In this document: piece by piece, positions 1 to 10,680 of the stretch
How the letters are laid out: each line of letters opens with the position of its first letter
How positions within the stretch are numbered: position 1 is the stretch's first letter
DNA from: Limnomonas spitsbergensis
Lineage: Eukaryota; Chlorophyta; Chlorophyceae; Chlamydomonadales
NCBI GenBank assembly: GCA_037349105.1
Contig: JAYJMM010000116.1
Span: 5,022,001 to 5,086,000, forward strand
Length of the DNA stretch: 64,000 bases
Direction: 5' to 3'
Position numbers and translations under genes: made by a program
Notes under the pieces: model-generated
Seen by the model: the letters and a program-made list of their open reading frames with translations, nothing else
The model's database searches: none
Told to the model about the DNA's origin: nothing

Positions 1-1060
1 GTGAGAGGGGAGCATGGAGGGTGAGAGGGGGGGGGGGGGGGGCATGGTGAGTGAGGAGAGGGGCATACAGGTCGAGGGTGGGGCATGGAGGGTGAGAGCG
101 GGAGCATGGAGGGTGAAGGGGGGGGGGCATGGAGAGTGAGGGGGGGAGCATGGAGGGTGAGGGGGGGGGGGGGAGCATGGAGGGTGAGGGGGGGAGCATG
201 GAGGGTGAGGGGGGGGGGGGGAGCATGGAGGGTGACAGGGGGGGCATGGAGGGTGAAATGGGGGGGCAAGGAGGGTGAGTGGGGGGGCATGGAGGGTGAG
301 TGGGGGGGCATGGAGGGTGAGAGGGGGGGCATGGAGGGTGAGAGGGGAGCATGGAGGTTGAGGGGGGGGGCATGGAGGGTGAAAGGGGGGGCATGGAGGA
401 GGGGGGGCATGGAGGGTGTAAGGGGGGACATGGAGGGTGAGGGGGGAGTATGGAGGGGGAGCTTGGAGGTTGAGGGGGGGGGGCATAAAGGGCGAGGGTG
501 GGGCATGGAGGGTGAGGGCGGGAGCGTGGAGGGTGAGAGGGGGGGGCATGGTGAGTGAGGGGGGGAGCAAGGAGGGTAAGGGGGGGGGCATGGAGGGTGA
601 GGGGGGGGGCATGGAGGGTGATGGGGGGGGGCATGGAGGGTGAAAGGGGGGGCATGGAGGGTGAGAGGGGAGCATGGAGGGTGAGGGGGGGGAGCATGGA
701 GGGTGAGGGGGGGGAGCTCGGAGGGTGAGGGGGGGAGCATGGAGGGTGAGGGGGGGGGGCGTGGAGGGTGAAGGGGGGGCATGGAGGGTGACGGGGGGAG
801 CATGGAGGGTGAGGGGGGGGGCATGGAGGGTGAGAGGGGCAGCATGGAGGGTGAGGGGGGGGGCATGGAGAGTGAGGGGGGGCATGGAGGGTGAGGGGGG
901 AGGCATGGAGGGTGAGGGGGGGAGCATGGAGGGTGAGGGGGGGGGCATGGAGGGTGAGGGGGGGGAGCATGGAGGGTGAGGGGTGGGGGCATGGAGGGTG
1001 AGGGGGGGGCATAGAGGGGTAGAGGGGGAGCATGGAGGGTGAGAGGGGGCGCGTGGAGGC
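1..1060. repeat. G-rich minisatellite, about 21-bp unit
   Basis: Imperfect tandem units built on GGAGCATGGAGGGTGAG followed by a variable run of G fill the first kilobase. Open frames through it exist only because the unit lacks stops. It ends about 370 bases before the first Toc159 exon seen here and probably lies in that gene's upstream intron, since the exon at 1433 begins inside the P-loop. Confidence 0.95.
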
Positions 1061-1432
1061 TGGGTGGGAACCTTTCGGTCATGAAAGCTCCATCAGTTGA
1101 GGCGGGTGAGTGGCTGATGATGTCATATTTCCCTTCTTGAGTACATTAGTATTTTCTCGATTCACCTCCCCTCACCGTCGTTCCTTGCCGTCTTGAGCCG
1201 CTGTCCCTACATACTACTACCTGCCTCCTGCTGTCCAGCACTGTTGGGTGCGCTGCTGGCCTAAGCTGATGTTTCCCTGCACGACCCTTGTCGAAACCTT
1301 ATGAAGTCTTGCCCCTACAAATTCTGTTTCCCTTTTTTCTTCCTTTTAAACCGAGCAAGACATTGGGGCTGCCTGCGGGGTCCTTTGCTGGCTCAGGCTG
1401 ATATATCCTTGCCTGTACCTCGCTGCTTGCAG

Positions 1433-4400
1433 GCACCGGCAAGAGTGAGTTCATCAACGCCATGCTGGAGCGGCCCGCCGCGCGTACCAATGCCTTTGCC
1501 GACTCCACCAAGCGCATCCGCGTGCTCAAGGGGTCGTACAGGGGCATCCAGGTGCGCCTGTGTGTGGGAGGCTGAGTGGGGAGCACGGAGGGTGAGAGGG
1601 GGGGGGCAGGGGTTAGGAGGTTACATCCTCAAGTCCTGAGACCTGGACAATGTCTGATGGGGTCGCTGAGCAATCTGTCGCAATGAATCGGGCCCGGGGA
1701 CACCCCTGCACCCTGGTCTTAAACCTGGGATTTTTGCTGTGCAGATGGGGCTCTTGGACGACCCTGGCCTGCAAGCCCCTTCAACACTGATCCCTAGGCC
1801 CTGAACCAGCTCCTCATCTCAAGACTGTCATGTGAAGGTGGAGCTTATTGACACCCCTGACCCACTTCACTGTGTACCCCAGACTCCCAACCAGCCCCCC
1901 TCTCCCCCTCCTTGGATCTGTTCTGCGCAGATGGAGTTCATCGACACCCCTGGCCTGCACGCCTCCTCATCCATGCACTCGGCCAACAAGGCGCTGCTGC
2001 GCAAGATCAAGGCGGCGCACGCTTGGCACAAGCCCAACTACGTCTTCTACGTGGACAGGTGAGGAGGGCACATGCCTAGCTACATCCAATACAAGGGTCC
2101 GTGAGAGCCTGTGTTTCCTTGTTTTCAGCGCAGCCGGCATTCCATATTTCCATGGCTGCGGATGTTTGTGGAGGCCTGAGGGTACGCCCCAATCAGGGGG
2201 GCAGGGCGTTGCTCGATAGCAGCTTTCCACTGGGTCTGTCCTCAAGCCCTTCTTTTTTATAATAGGCACGCAGCCCCTTAAGCCAAGCGTGATTTTGAAC
2301 GCCTGCTCGATCAAACGGCTTTGGATCAAACTGAGGACAACTGTCTGCTGAGGCGCAGTGAGGGACGGGACGCCTGCTGAGGCCTTGAGTGCTTTGGTCT
2401 TGTTTCTCCATGGTGCAACCCTCTGCAGACCTGCCGAGATCTTCATGCTGAGACAGGCTGGTGTGACACTGGCCCCTCATCCCTTGCTTGGCAGGTTAAG
2501 GGTTTAGGGTAAGCACCCATCTGCTGGGTATCTCTCAGCCCAATGCCCTTTTCCACAGGAGGCTTATCCTGCATAGGATGCACAACTGCCTGCTGCGTGC
2601 ATGTTGTACTGATGACCTCCCGCTGTACGCCTGTTATTTCCTGATGCTTGCATATGGGCACCGGTGTCTGACCCGTTGCCCGCCCCTGCCCTGTTCAGGC
2701 TAGATGCCTCGCGACCCTCCTTGGGCGAGCTGAGCCTGCTGGGCCTCGTCAACGAAGCATTGGGAGCCAAGGTGGGGGAGCAGGAGGGGGCGGCAGGGGG
2801 GTGGAGTGTAGGGAGGGAGCAGGAGGGGGCGGCAGGGGGGTGGAGTGTAGGGAGGGAGCAGGAGGGGGCGGCACGGGGGTGGATTGTAGGGAGGGAGCAG
2901 GAGGGGGCGGAGTGTAGGGAGGGAGCAGGAGGGGGCGGCAGGTGGGTGGAGTGTAGGGAGGGAGCAGGAGGGGGCGGCAGGGGGGTGGAGTGTAGGGAGG
3001 GAGCAGGAGGGGGCGACAGGGGGTGGAGTGTAGGGAGGGAGCAGGAGGGGGGGGGAAGGCAGGAGGGGGAGACTGGAGAGGGTTAAAGTGGGGGAGAGCA
3101 GAAAGGAGGTGACAAGAGGGAAAGCAGGAAGGGGGTGAAGCGGGTGAGAGCAGGAGGGAGAGCAGGAGGGGGGGTGAATGGTGGGGGCAAACAGGAGAAC
3201 GGTAAAGAGGAGGAGAGTAGGATGGGGGTAAAGAAGGGTAAGAGATGGACGTTGTTGCAGGGGGGGAGAACAGGAGGGAGGTGAAAAGGGGTGTGTGTTG
3301 AGGGGTGAGGGGTGCTGTTAGGGTCCCTCATCGCTCTACTCACTTCAACAGTACCTGCTTATCTCTCTGAGAGCCCTGCTCCTCCTGATGCGTGACCCCG
3401 TTTACGTCGTCCTTGTCAGGTGTGGCGCGAGACCATGGTGGTGCTGACGCACGCGCACGCCTGCCGCTCGGCCATGGGCTCGCAGTACGACATATACAGC
3501 CGACAGAGGCGCAACATTGTGATGCAGCTCATCCGCCAGGCGGCGGGAGATGGGCAGGTGTGTGGGGGGGGGGAGGAGAGGAGGGATGCTGGGGGGGGGA
3601 GGAGGGGTGCTGAGGGGGGGGGAGGAGGGAGAAGGAGGGGTGCCGGGGGTGGGCAGGTGTGTGCGGGGTGGGGGAGGAGAGGAGGGATGCTGGGATTACT
3701 GGCGACCCAGGGGGAGCATGCGGAGGGAGGTCAACCAGTTTACTTTGTTCGAATGAGAGGAGCTTCAGCCTTTTGAAAGGGGAGGAGGCATGTGGGGGGA
3801 GGAGGGTGAGGTGCATGCCACTGTCCTATGGCGTGATTGTTTTGAGTGTCAAGGAGTTGGCCTGCTCCACCACTTTCGGATGGCTGCCGCGAGGCCACGA
3901 CTGGGCCAATTCAGACCACACCTTGACCGGCCAGCGGCCAGATCGCTGAGGCAACAGATGAGGACCTGCGCAGGGACCCCTCACCCGCAGGGACCAGTGT
4001 TTATTTTTTCGTGACTCAGAGACATGTCAGGTTCACTCCGGACGTTGGCAGGAAACTTTATTTGTGGCTAGCCTTGCTGCTTTGATCACCAATGGCAGCT
4101 CGTTCCAAGTTTGGGCCCAATTGGGCCTTTGACGGCCGCTGGGCGGCCTGCCAAAGTAAATCTTGTAGCCGCAAAATAAACACTCACTGGCAGAGGCTCA
4201 CTGGCTGGGACGTGGCTTGAGTGTAGCTGAATTGCACTGAAGTGTGGCCGAATTGCACTCCAACATCACTGACGTCTGCAGATCCGCAACCCGATGCACC
4301 TGGTCGACAGCCACCCCAACTGCCCAACCAACAGCTTTGGCCAGCCGGTGATTCTGGACGGCGGCGCCAACGTGCCTTGGAAGCAGTCGGTGTACATGCA

Positions 4401-7400
4401 GCTGGTGGGCTACCGAGTGTATGAGGAGGTGCAGGCGCTGTTCAGGTGTGGGAGGAGGGAGGAGACAAAAAATCTTCGTACCGAAGTCAAAAGAAAGATA
4501 CTGGGGAGGGCAGGGGCGCAACAGCACGTGCTGAGCAGGCGCTGTTCAGTTTTAGGGGAAGATGGGGGGGGGGCATGTTTTCTAGGGTTTATCTTCACAT
4601 GCCAAGCAGAAGCTGCTGAAGTGCGGCAGGGATGGGTGCAGGCTCTATCCTCTGGGGCATCACAGCTCATGCTCAGCAGGTGCTGCCTGGGTGCGGGCCT
4701 GCAGGGGGGGCTGCCAGTGTTTCCCAGGGTCACAAGAGCCCCTTTTGAGAGGGCTTTATCCAGGTTCGGCAGGGGTGGGGGTAGCTGCCTACTAGCCGGT
4801 GTTTTCTGGGGCTTGGCAGGCGTCCTCCAGGAAGGGATGTGCCCTTTTCGCTTGTGTTGCAACGCCTCGCAACATTCCCAGGCATGAGGTTTTGTCCCAC
4901 CCCCCAACCTCGGGCCTGAAGCTGCATCAGCCCAGATGTCTTGGCCCGGGCTGCATCATCCAACATTCAGCACCGATGCTTCTAAAGCTACTATGGATGT
5001 TTTACATGGAGCTGATGTCCTAACTCTTTCGTGCGCCATGGACGACGTCTCAGCCGCACACTGCCTCTCCTTTGCCCTTCAGGGACAAGAGCAAGGCCAA
5101 GGGGGCGGCTGCTGGGGCAGGAGCCAAGGCGGACATGTTCAAGCAGATGATGAAGCCGCGGCTGCCCCCTTGCTCGTTTTTTGTGGAGCAGGTGACAGGG
5201 GAAGGGTGTGGCTGGGAGGGGGGTCCAGGCTAGATCCCGGGATTGGAATGCCTGGAAGTCCAGCTCCGGCTGGATCCCCATCTCAAATGTCGCGGCCTTT
5301 GAGCCTCCAGAGCTTGTGCCTACTCTGGCATGAAGGGCTATGAAGGGTACATCATTTAAAATGTAAGAGGTTTCATACTAGGAAAGGTGTTGAGAGGAGC
5401 TGTGTTGTGCCGCGATTGTCTTGGTCATTGTCCTTCAGTAGTAGAGTGACCCTCGCACCGCCATTGGCGGTACGAAGGTCACTCTTGCCTCGCCCGCCCC
5501 AGTGACCCTCGTACTGCCATTGGCGGTACGAAGGTCACTCTTGCCTCGCCCACCATGGGTGCTTCCTGCTGGTCTGCTGTCCCTGTACAGAACGGCGCCT
5601 GCTGCCCCCCCCGCTGTAGATGGCTGAGGGTGTGATGAAGCCGGAGACGTGGGCAGCGATCGACGACCCCTTTGACAACGAGACGGACGATGAAGCTGCG
5701 GAGGAGTTCCAGCACATGTGGGTGCGGGAGGGTGCAACAGCAGGGCCCCCTGCGGTCTTTGCTTTTGCACCCTCTAGTGAATGGTGTCATGACATTCACT
5801 AGAGGGTGCAAAAGCAAAGACCGCAGACCCTTCAGAAGGCGGAGTTACAAACGTCGCGAATGTGTTTTTGGATTGTAGCCTAGGCAATAAATGACGCCTT
5901 TTAGCAGGCTTCGTTTTTTTGCATGGTGTGCATCTCTGGCCTGACTAAGATGGATTCTGATGTGCTCTGTCTTGTCGCGTGCAGGTACTACATGCTGATG
6001 TTCCGCCTGGCCAAGCAGGGCAACCCATGGGCTCAGAAGGAGTACGACATGATGCTCAAGCGCATGAACAAGTGAGTCCGCCATGCGCAGGATGCATAGA
6101 CAAGTGAGTCCGCCATGCGCAGGGTGCATGAACAAGCGAGCAGTCCGCCTGCTCTTTTGGTGCCACGGGCTGACAGGGGCGCTGTGACATGAACGGCAAA
6201 TGGAGCCTGAGCAGCGCAAGAATGAAGAAATCTTGCATGACATCAAAACAATGACGACATGGAATAAATAGCCATGGGAAATGAATGACATCTTGAAATA
6301 CATCACAAAAATTGGTGACATGGAATGAATAGCTGTGGGAAATGAAACACGCGCGCCCCTACCCCCGAACCCAGGCTGCGCAAGACCTACAAGGAGGCCT
6401 TTGAGAACGAGGACCTTGAGGGCATGGCGACCTCAGGGTATGAGGGCTACGTGGCCGAGGGGCTGGACCTGGGTCCCACGTTTGACCCGGAGGACAACAC
6501 CAACCACAGATATGCCTACGTGGTGCCTGAGAGCGACTGGCAGGTACAGTGGATGGGGATGGGGGCTGCATAGGAGGTCAGGAGTGAGGTTGGAGGTGCC
6601 AAGCCTGTCCTGGATCTCCAAGACAGGCCTTACAGCTCAGTTCATGCCCCGTCCTGGATAGGAGAGGTTTGAATGAAGGTGCCAAGCCTGCCTATCAGAG
6701 GCCAGGAGGTCAGGAGTGAGGATTGAGGCGCCTAGCCTGCCTTGCATATACACACACCTGAGGGATATTTAAAACAGGCCTTGTTCGGTTCATGCCCTGT
6801 CCTGGAGAGGTTTGAATAAAGGTGCCAAGCCTGCCTATCAGAGGACAGGGCATGTATGGAGCTTTAAGGCCTGCCTTGGAGAGCAGCAGGCTGGTTCCAA
6901 ACCTGCCTTGGACAGCAGACGTCTGGCTCCAAACCTGCCTTGAGGCCTTGCTGTGACAGAGGCAGAACAATGTCCGCTTCCCATCACCAGAAATGCGTCA
7001 GCCCACAGAGCTGAGAATGAGAAAGTACGTCTGTAGCTCACGGAACCAAAAGGCACACGCTATATGTCCTGTGTCATACACGCCCTCGCCGTCTCTAGCT
7101 GATGTTTTTGCTTCTACTAGTAAATCCATGCACATCATGGCCACCCTCGACTTACTTGCATCAAACACGATGTGCGCAGGACCTTGACTTGACAAAATCC
7201 AGAAATCCACCCATTTCCTATTTTGATCATGCCGCCCCTTGACTTGTACCCATTCCCCGCAGATCATGCCGACCCTGGACTACTACGGGTATGAGCACGA
7301 GGATGCCATCACGGGTTTCGTGGCGGAATACGCAGCGCAGATCTTCAACAGGTGAATGGCCCTCCCTCCCTTCTCCGTGGTCCACCGCCCCCCGACCGCA

Positions 7401-10400
7401 TGCCCTCCACAGCCTTGCAACCGCCTGCTTGTCGTCAACTTCCAACGGCCTCTCTCGACGCAATGCCAACTGCCATTCCTCCCTAAAACTCCCAAACGCA
7501 GGGATGGCTTTGGCGGCTTCCCACTGGACATCCATCTGGCGGTTGAGAAGGACAAGGCGTCCACGTGCCTGCAGGGGGAGAGCCACTTGTCGGTGGTGCA
7601 CTGTGTGCCCCCCTTCGGAAAGCGACACATCTCTCAGGTGTGTGTGTGCAATTCATACTTCGCAGATAGTTTGTAGATCGTTATTAAAATGAGAGAAACA
7701 AGGCTGATTTTCACCCCTACAATTTTAGGGATTATTTAAAAGTTTGTCAACGTATGTCTTGTTTGTGTGCGTGTGTTTCTGTGTGTGTTAGCCTGGTAGC
7801 AGATGAGGAGACCCTCTATGGCTGTCCTCCAAATGGCTTTGTTGCCCTGCCTCAGAGCTGTCACGGTTGTTTTATGAAGCGACCCCCTGTGCTGGACGCT
7901 CCCTGGTGCATGCATGTGTGCCCGCAGGGTCAGCCTCCCTCACCCCATCCCCCATGATGCATGCACCTGTGTCTGTAGGGTCAGCCTCCCTCACCCCCCT
8001 CTCTGATGAATGCACGTGTGCTTGGAGGGTCAGCCTCCCTCCCCTCCTCCCTTTGCTCTCTGTAGATCACCGGCTCCTTTGAGCTGCTCCGGCCGAACCT
8101 GAAGGATGTGTTGTATCAGTTGGAGGTCAACACCTTCAGGGATGGCCTGGTGGCCAAGAATGACCATGCAGGGTGTGGGCTCATGATGGCCAGGTGGGGG
8201 GGGGGGCGGGGAATGGTGGGAATGGCCAGGTGGTGGTGGTGGTGGGGGGGGGGGGGGCGGTGAAGGGGCCTAGTGGGATTATGTTTTCTTTTCTTTTCTG
8301 AAGCCAAGGTTCTGTGGGGAGCTGCCGGGTTGGTGGGTCAGGCGAGTGTTAAAAGAAGGGGTGGGATACTTGGATAGGGGGGCAGGCGGAACATCCTCAC
8401 ACCTCCCATGGAGGGCTGGAGCTTCCATGCAAGGGTGTGTGGATTTTGTGGACTGGGAAGTTGCGGGCGCTGCGCCTGATTTGCTGCGGGATGTCTCCTG
8501 GAGGTCAACACGTTCAGGGATGGTCTGGTGGCCATGATGGGTGTGGGTTCATGATGGCCAGGTGGGGGGGGAATGGAGGTCAGGTCGGACCAGGGCTGTA
8601 CCGCTGAACCCTGAAGGAGGTTCCGGTGAAGCCTGCTTAGGTCCGTGCCGCGCCTGTACTTCTTTTTGGTCACAGAATTGGGACCTCCTCCCAACCGTCG
8701 TTTTGGATTTTGTGTCCATTACCTGCCCGGCCTCCCTGGGCCTGCTGAATGGCAGCCTCTCTTGCGTACACCATAAACCCTAAACCCTGAGCCCCCTTGT
8801 TGCGACAGGCTCGGCGAGGCAGGGAAGATCAGCAAGGGTCCTATCGGGATGGGCCTGAGGCTGCAGGACTCGTTGCGGATGGGTGCGTTCAAGGTGGAGG
8901 CGTGTGCGGCCAAGGTGCAGACGGACGGCGCCCAGGGCGGGAAGGACGAGGCGTGGGCGGGACGCGCGTTTGTCAGATACGACTGGCTACCAGTGAGTTG
9001 TGGGTGTGGGGTGGGGAGAGGGCAGGGCAGGCGGGTGAGTGGTGGGCGGGGGGCGGGGAGTGGGTGGGTGGACGGGCGAGCAGGGAGAGGCAGGCGCTGG
9101 GTGGGGAGCGAGGACGTCAGCGAGGCAGGTGGGTGGAGGTGAGGGTGGGTGGCGGGCTGGGGGCGGAGGGCTGGGAGGTCAGCAAGGTGGGCGGGTGGAG
9201 TCGCGGGTGGGTGGTTGGGGCAGGCAAGTAAGCGAGGCGGGCATGGGGCGGGGGCCTGCAGAGGTTGACGTGGGGAGGGCCGGAGGGATGCATGGCGCCC
9301 AATCCGCCGTGTGTGTGCGTGTGTGTGGATATGTGCTAAAGAGATATATGGTTATACCCTAAACCCTAACGGCGCCCCCCCTGCTGCCTCTCCTCGTGCA
9401 GGGTGTGGGCATGCTGTTTGACTTCTACCAGCAGCGCACCAAGGAGGGCGAAGGGCAAGTTGGCGGCTGGGCCTCAAACTTCACGTACGACTGGCAGATG
9501 TTCGGGACCGCCTGCGGTGTGGAGGTTGACTACGTGGCCGGTGAGCAAGGGAGGGCGGCCCAGGCTGGGTTTAGGGTTAAGAAACCCAAACCCTAAGCCA
9601 TAGACGAAGGCGGCCCAGGCTGCTAAGCATCTCCCACGTCTGGGGCTTTCATGTTCGTGGAGGTCTTTGACATAGCAAGAAGGCGCAAATCGTAGCGGGG
9701 GAAGCAGGCTAGGGCGTATCTTAGCCGGGCGGTTTGGCTTGTGAGGGTGGTGGGAGACGTGTGTGTGGTCGGCGGGACTTAACCAAGTGCTTTGTGAAGA
9801 CTTGTCGAGGTCAAGATCTCATCTTGTCCCCTCAGCTGTCTGAGGCGCAGTCCTCGGGAAGCACACCCGTCTAGTCACACCTGTCCGGTCACACCTGCCC
9901 AGTCACGCTTGCCCAGTCACACCTGCCCAGTCACACCTGCCCTGTCACACCTGCCCTGTCACATCTGCCCTGTCACACCTGCCCAGTCACAAGTGCCCAG
10001 TCACGTCTGCCCAGTCACACCTGCCCAGTCACACCTGCCCAGTCATGCCAGCCCTGTCACACCTGCCCTGTCACACCTGCCCTGTCACACCGCGGGGTGA
10101 TATGTGGGTGTGGATTGAAAAGGCCTACAATATTGCTGAAAGCATGTGTTATGGGACACGGCTACCTCACACACGTAGGATACCAGGCGTCGCACTCCTG
10201 CTGCCCGCGCCATGGTCTCGTTCTCATCGACCCCCTTGGTTGCACGCTTGTTTCAAATAGGCGGCGAAGCCATGCACGTGGATGTCAAGATGTTCAACTG
10301 CCACGACTACAGTCTGGCTTGGCTACTGGTCATCCCTGCATGGAACTGGGTGAAGGGAACAATCAGCAAGATCCGGAATGGTGGCGGCGAGCTAGGTGCG

Positions 10401-10680
10401 CATTGGGTCAGAGGGGTGATTGACTTGTGGCTCTCGCCACCTGGGGGTGGGAGAGGGTGCTGAGCTGTCATGTGCAGCGTTTTGTCTGCATGCAGCTGTG
10501 GTTGCATGCTTGCTGGCGTGCCCCCCTGACGACAGGCGGCAGCAGGAGTGAGTCTCAGGAGCTGCGTTTTGCTGATTCTGCCCTGATTCTACCCTGAATG
10601 CAGGCGAGGAGGAGATCGTTGAGGAGGAGGAAGAGGAGGAAGGGGAGGAGGCGGAAGAGGAAGGAATGGCCTTCGCCTGA
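1433..10680 (+). CDS. Toc159-family chloroplast import receptor GTPase (5' partial)
   Basis: GTP-dependent preprotein receptor of the chloroplast outer-envelope TOC complex. Sixteen exons join in frame: 1433-1551, 1931-2058, 2699-2771, 3420-3557, 4282-4445, 5083-5191, 5620-5717, 5985-6071, 6375-6543, 7263-7351, 7502-7637, 8066-8193, 8809-8992, 9402-9540, 10261-10395, 10604-10680; about 656 residues and TGA. The first exon opens inside the P-loop (GTGKSEFINAM), so the N-terminal acidic region and the start are outside the window. G3 is DTPGL (exon 2), G4-like VVLTHAHA (exon 4), G5-like VDSHPNC (exon 5). The membrane (M) domain is marked by FDPEDNTNHRYAYVVPESDW followed by LDYYGYEHED, matching the plant Toc159 segment with NPAYRYRFLEP and THGWDHD. 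The family's acidic stretch is usually N-terminal; here the last exon encodes a Glu-rich tail. Phases are consistent at all 15 junctions. A Toc132/120/90-type paralogue is equally possible. Confidence 0.93.
1745..1804 (+). other. Decayed duplicate of Toc159 exon 2 start (copy 1)
   Basis: Inside the intron between 1551 and 1931, a stretch preceded by its own TGTGCAG acceptor reads MGLLDDPGLQAPSTL before a stop. This resembles the true exon at 1931 (MEFIDTPGLHASSSM), including the G3 region. It would end translation if spliced in. Confidence 0.6.
1835..1875 (+). other. Decayed duplicate of Toc159 exon 2 start (copy 2)
   Basis: A second, shorter look-alike: an AAG precedes GTGGAGCTTATTGACACCCC, encoding VELIDTPDPLH, similar to EFIDTPGLH of the true exon. 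It lies 56 bases before that exon's acceptor. Confidence 0.5.
2776..3060 (+). repeat. Intronic minisatellite, about 38-bp unit
   Basis: Units of the form GGGAGCAGGAGGGGGCGGCA plus a GTGGAGTGTA segment, about seven copies. They start four bases after the 5' splice site at 2772 in the Toc159 gene. G-rich on the sense strand. Confidence 0.9.
5443..5545. repeat. Two tandem foldback units in a Toc159 intron
   Basis: Two copies (about 5443-5486 and 5501-5540) of a short imperfect palindrome. AGTGACCCTCG pairs with CGAAGGTCACT around a CGCCATTGGCGG core, and each copy is followed by CTTGCCTCGCCC. A MITE-like origin is possible; no gene is affected. Confidence 0.7.
5750..5826. repeat. Perfect 34-bp inverted repeat, 9-base loop (intronic hairpin)
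   Basis: The arm at 5750-5783 is the exact reverse complement of 5793-5826. The loop is GTGTCATGA. It lies 33 bases inside the Toc159 intron that starts at 5718 and would form a long perfect stem in the pre-mRNA. Confidence 0.9.
6580..6960 (+). repeat. Imperfect GCCAAGCCTGCC-type repeats in a Toc159 intron
   Basis: Several diverged copies of GGTGCCAAGCCTGCC and CCTATCAGAGG-type segments, irregularly spaced. No exon signal was seen in this intron (6544-7262). Confidence 0.6.
9873..10095 (+). repeat. Intronic 14-bp tandem repeat (CACACCTGCCCAGT)
   Basis: About 15 copies of CACACCTGCCCAGT and the variant CACACCTGCCCTGT within the Toc159 intron 9541-10260. Confidence 0.9.
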
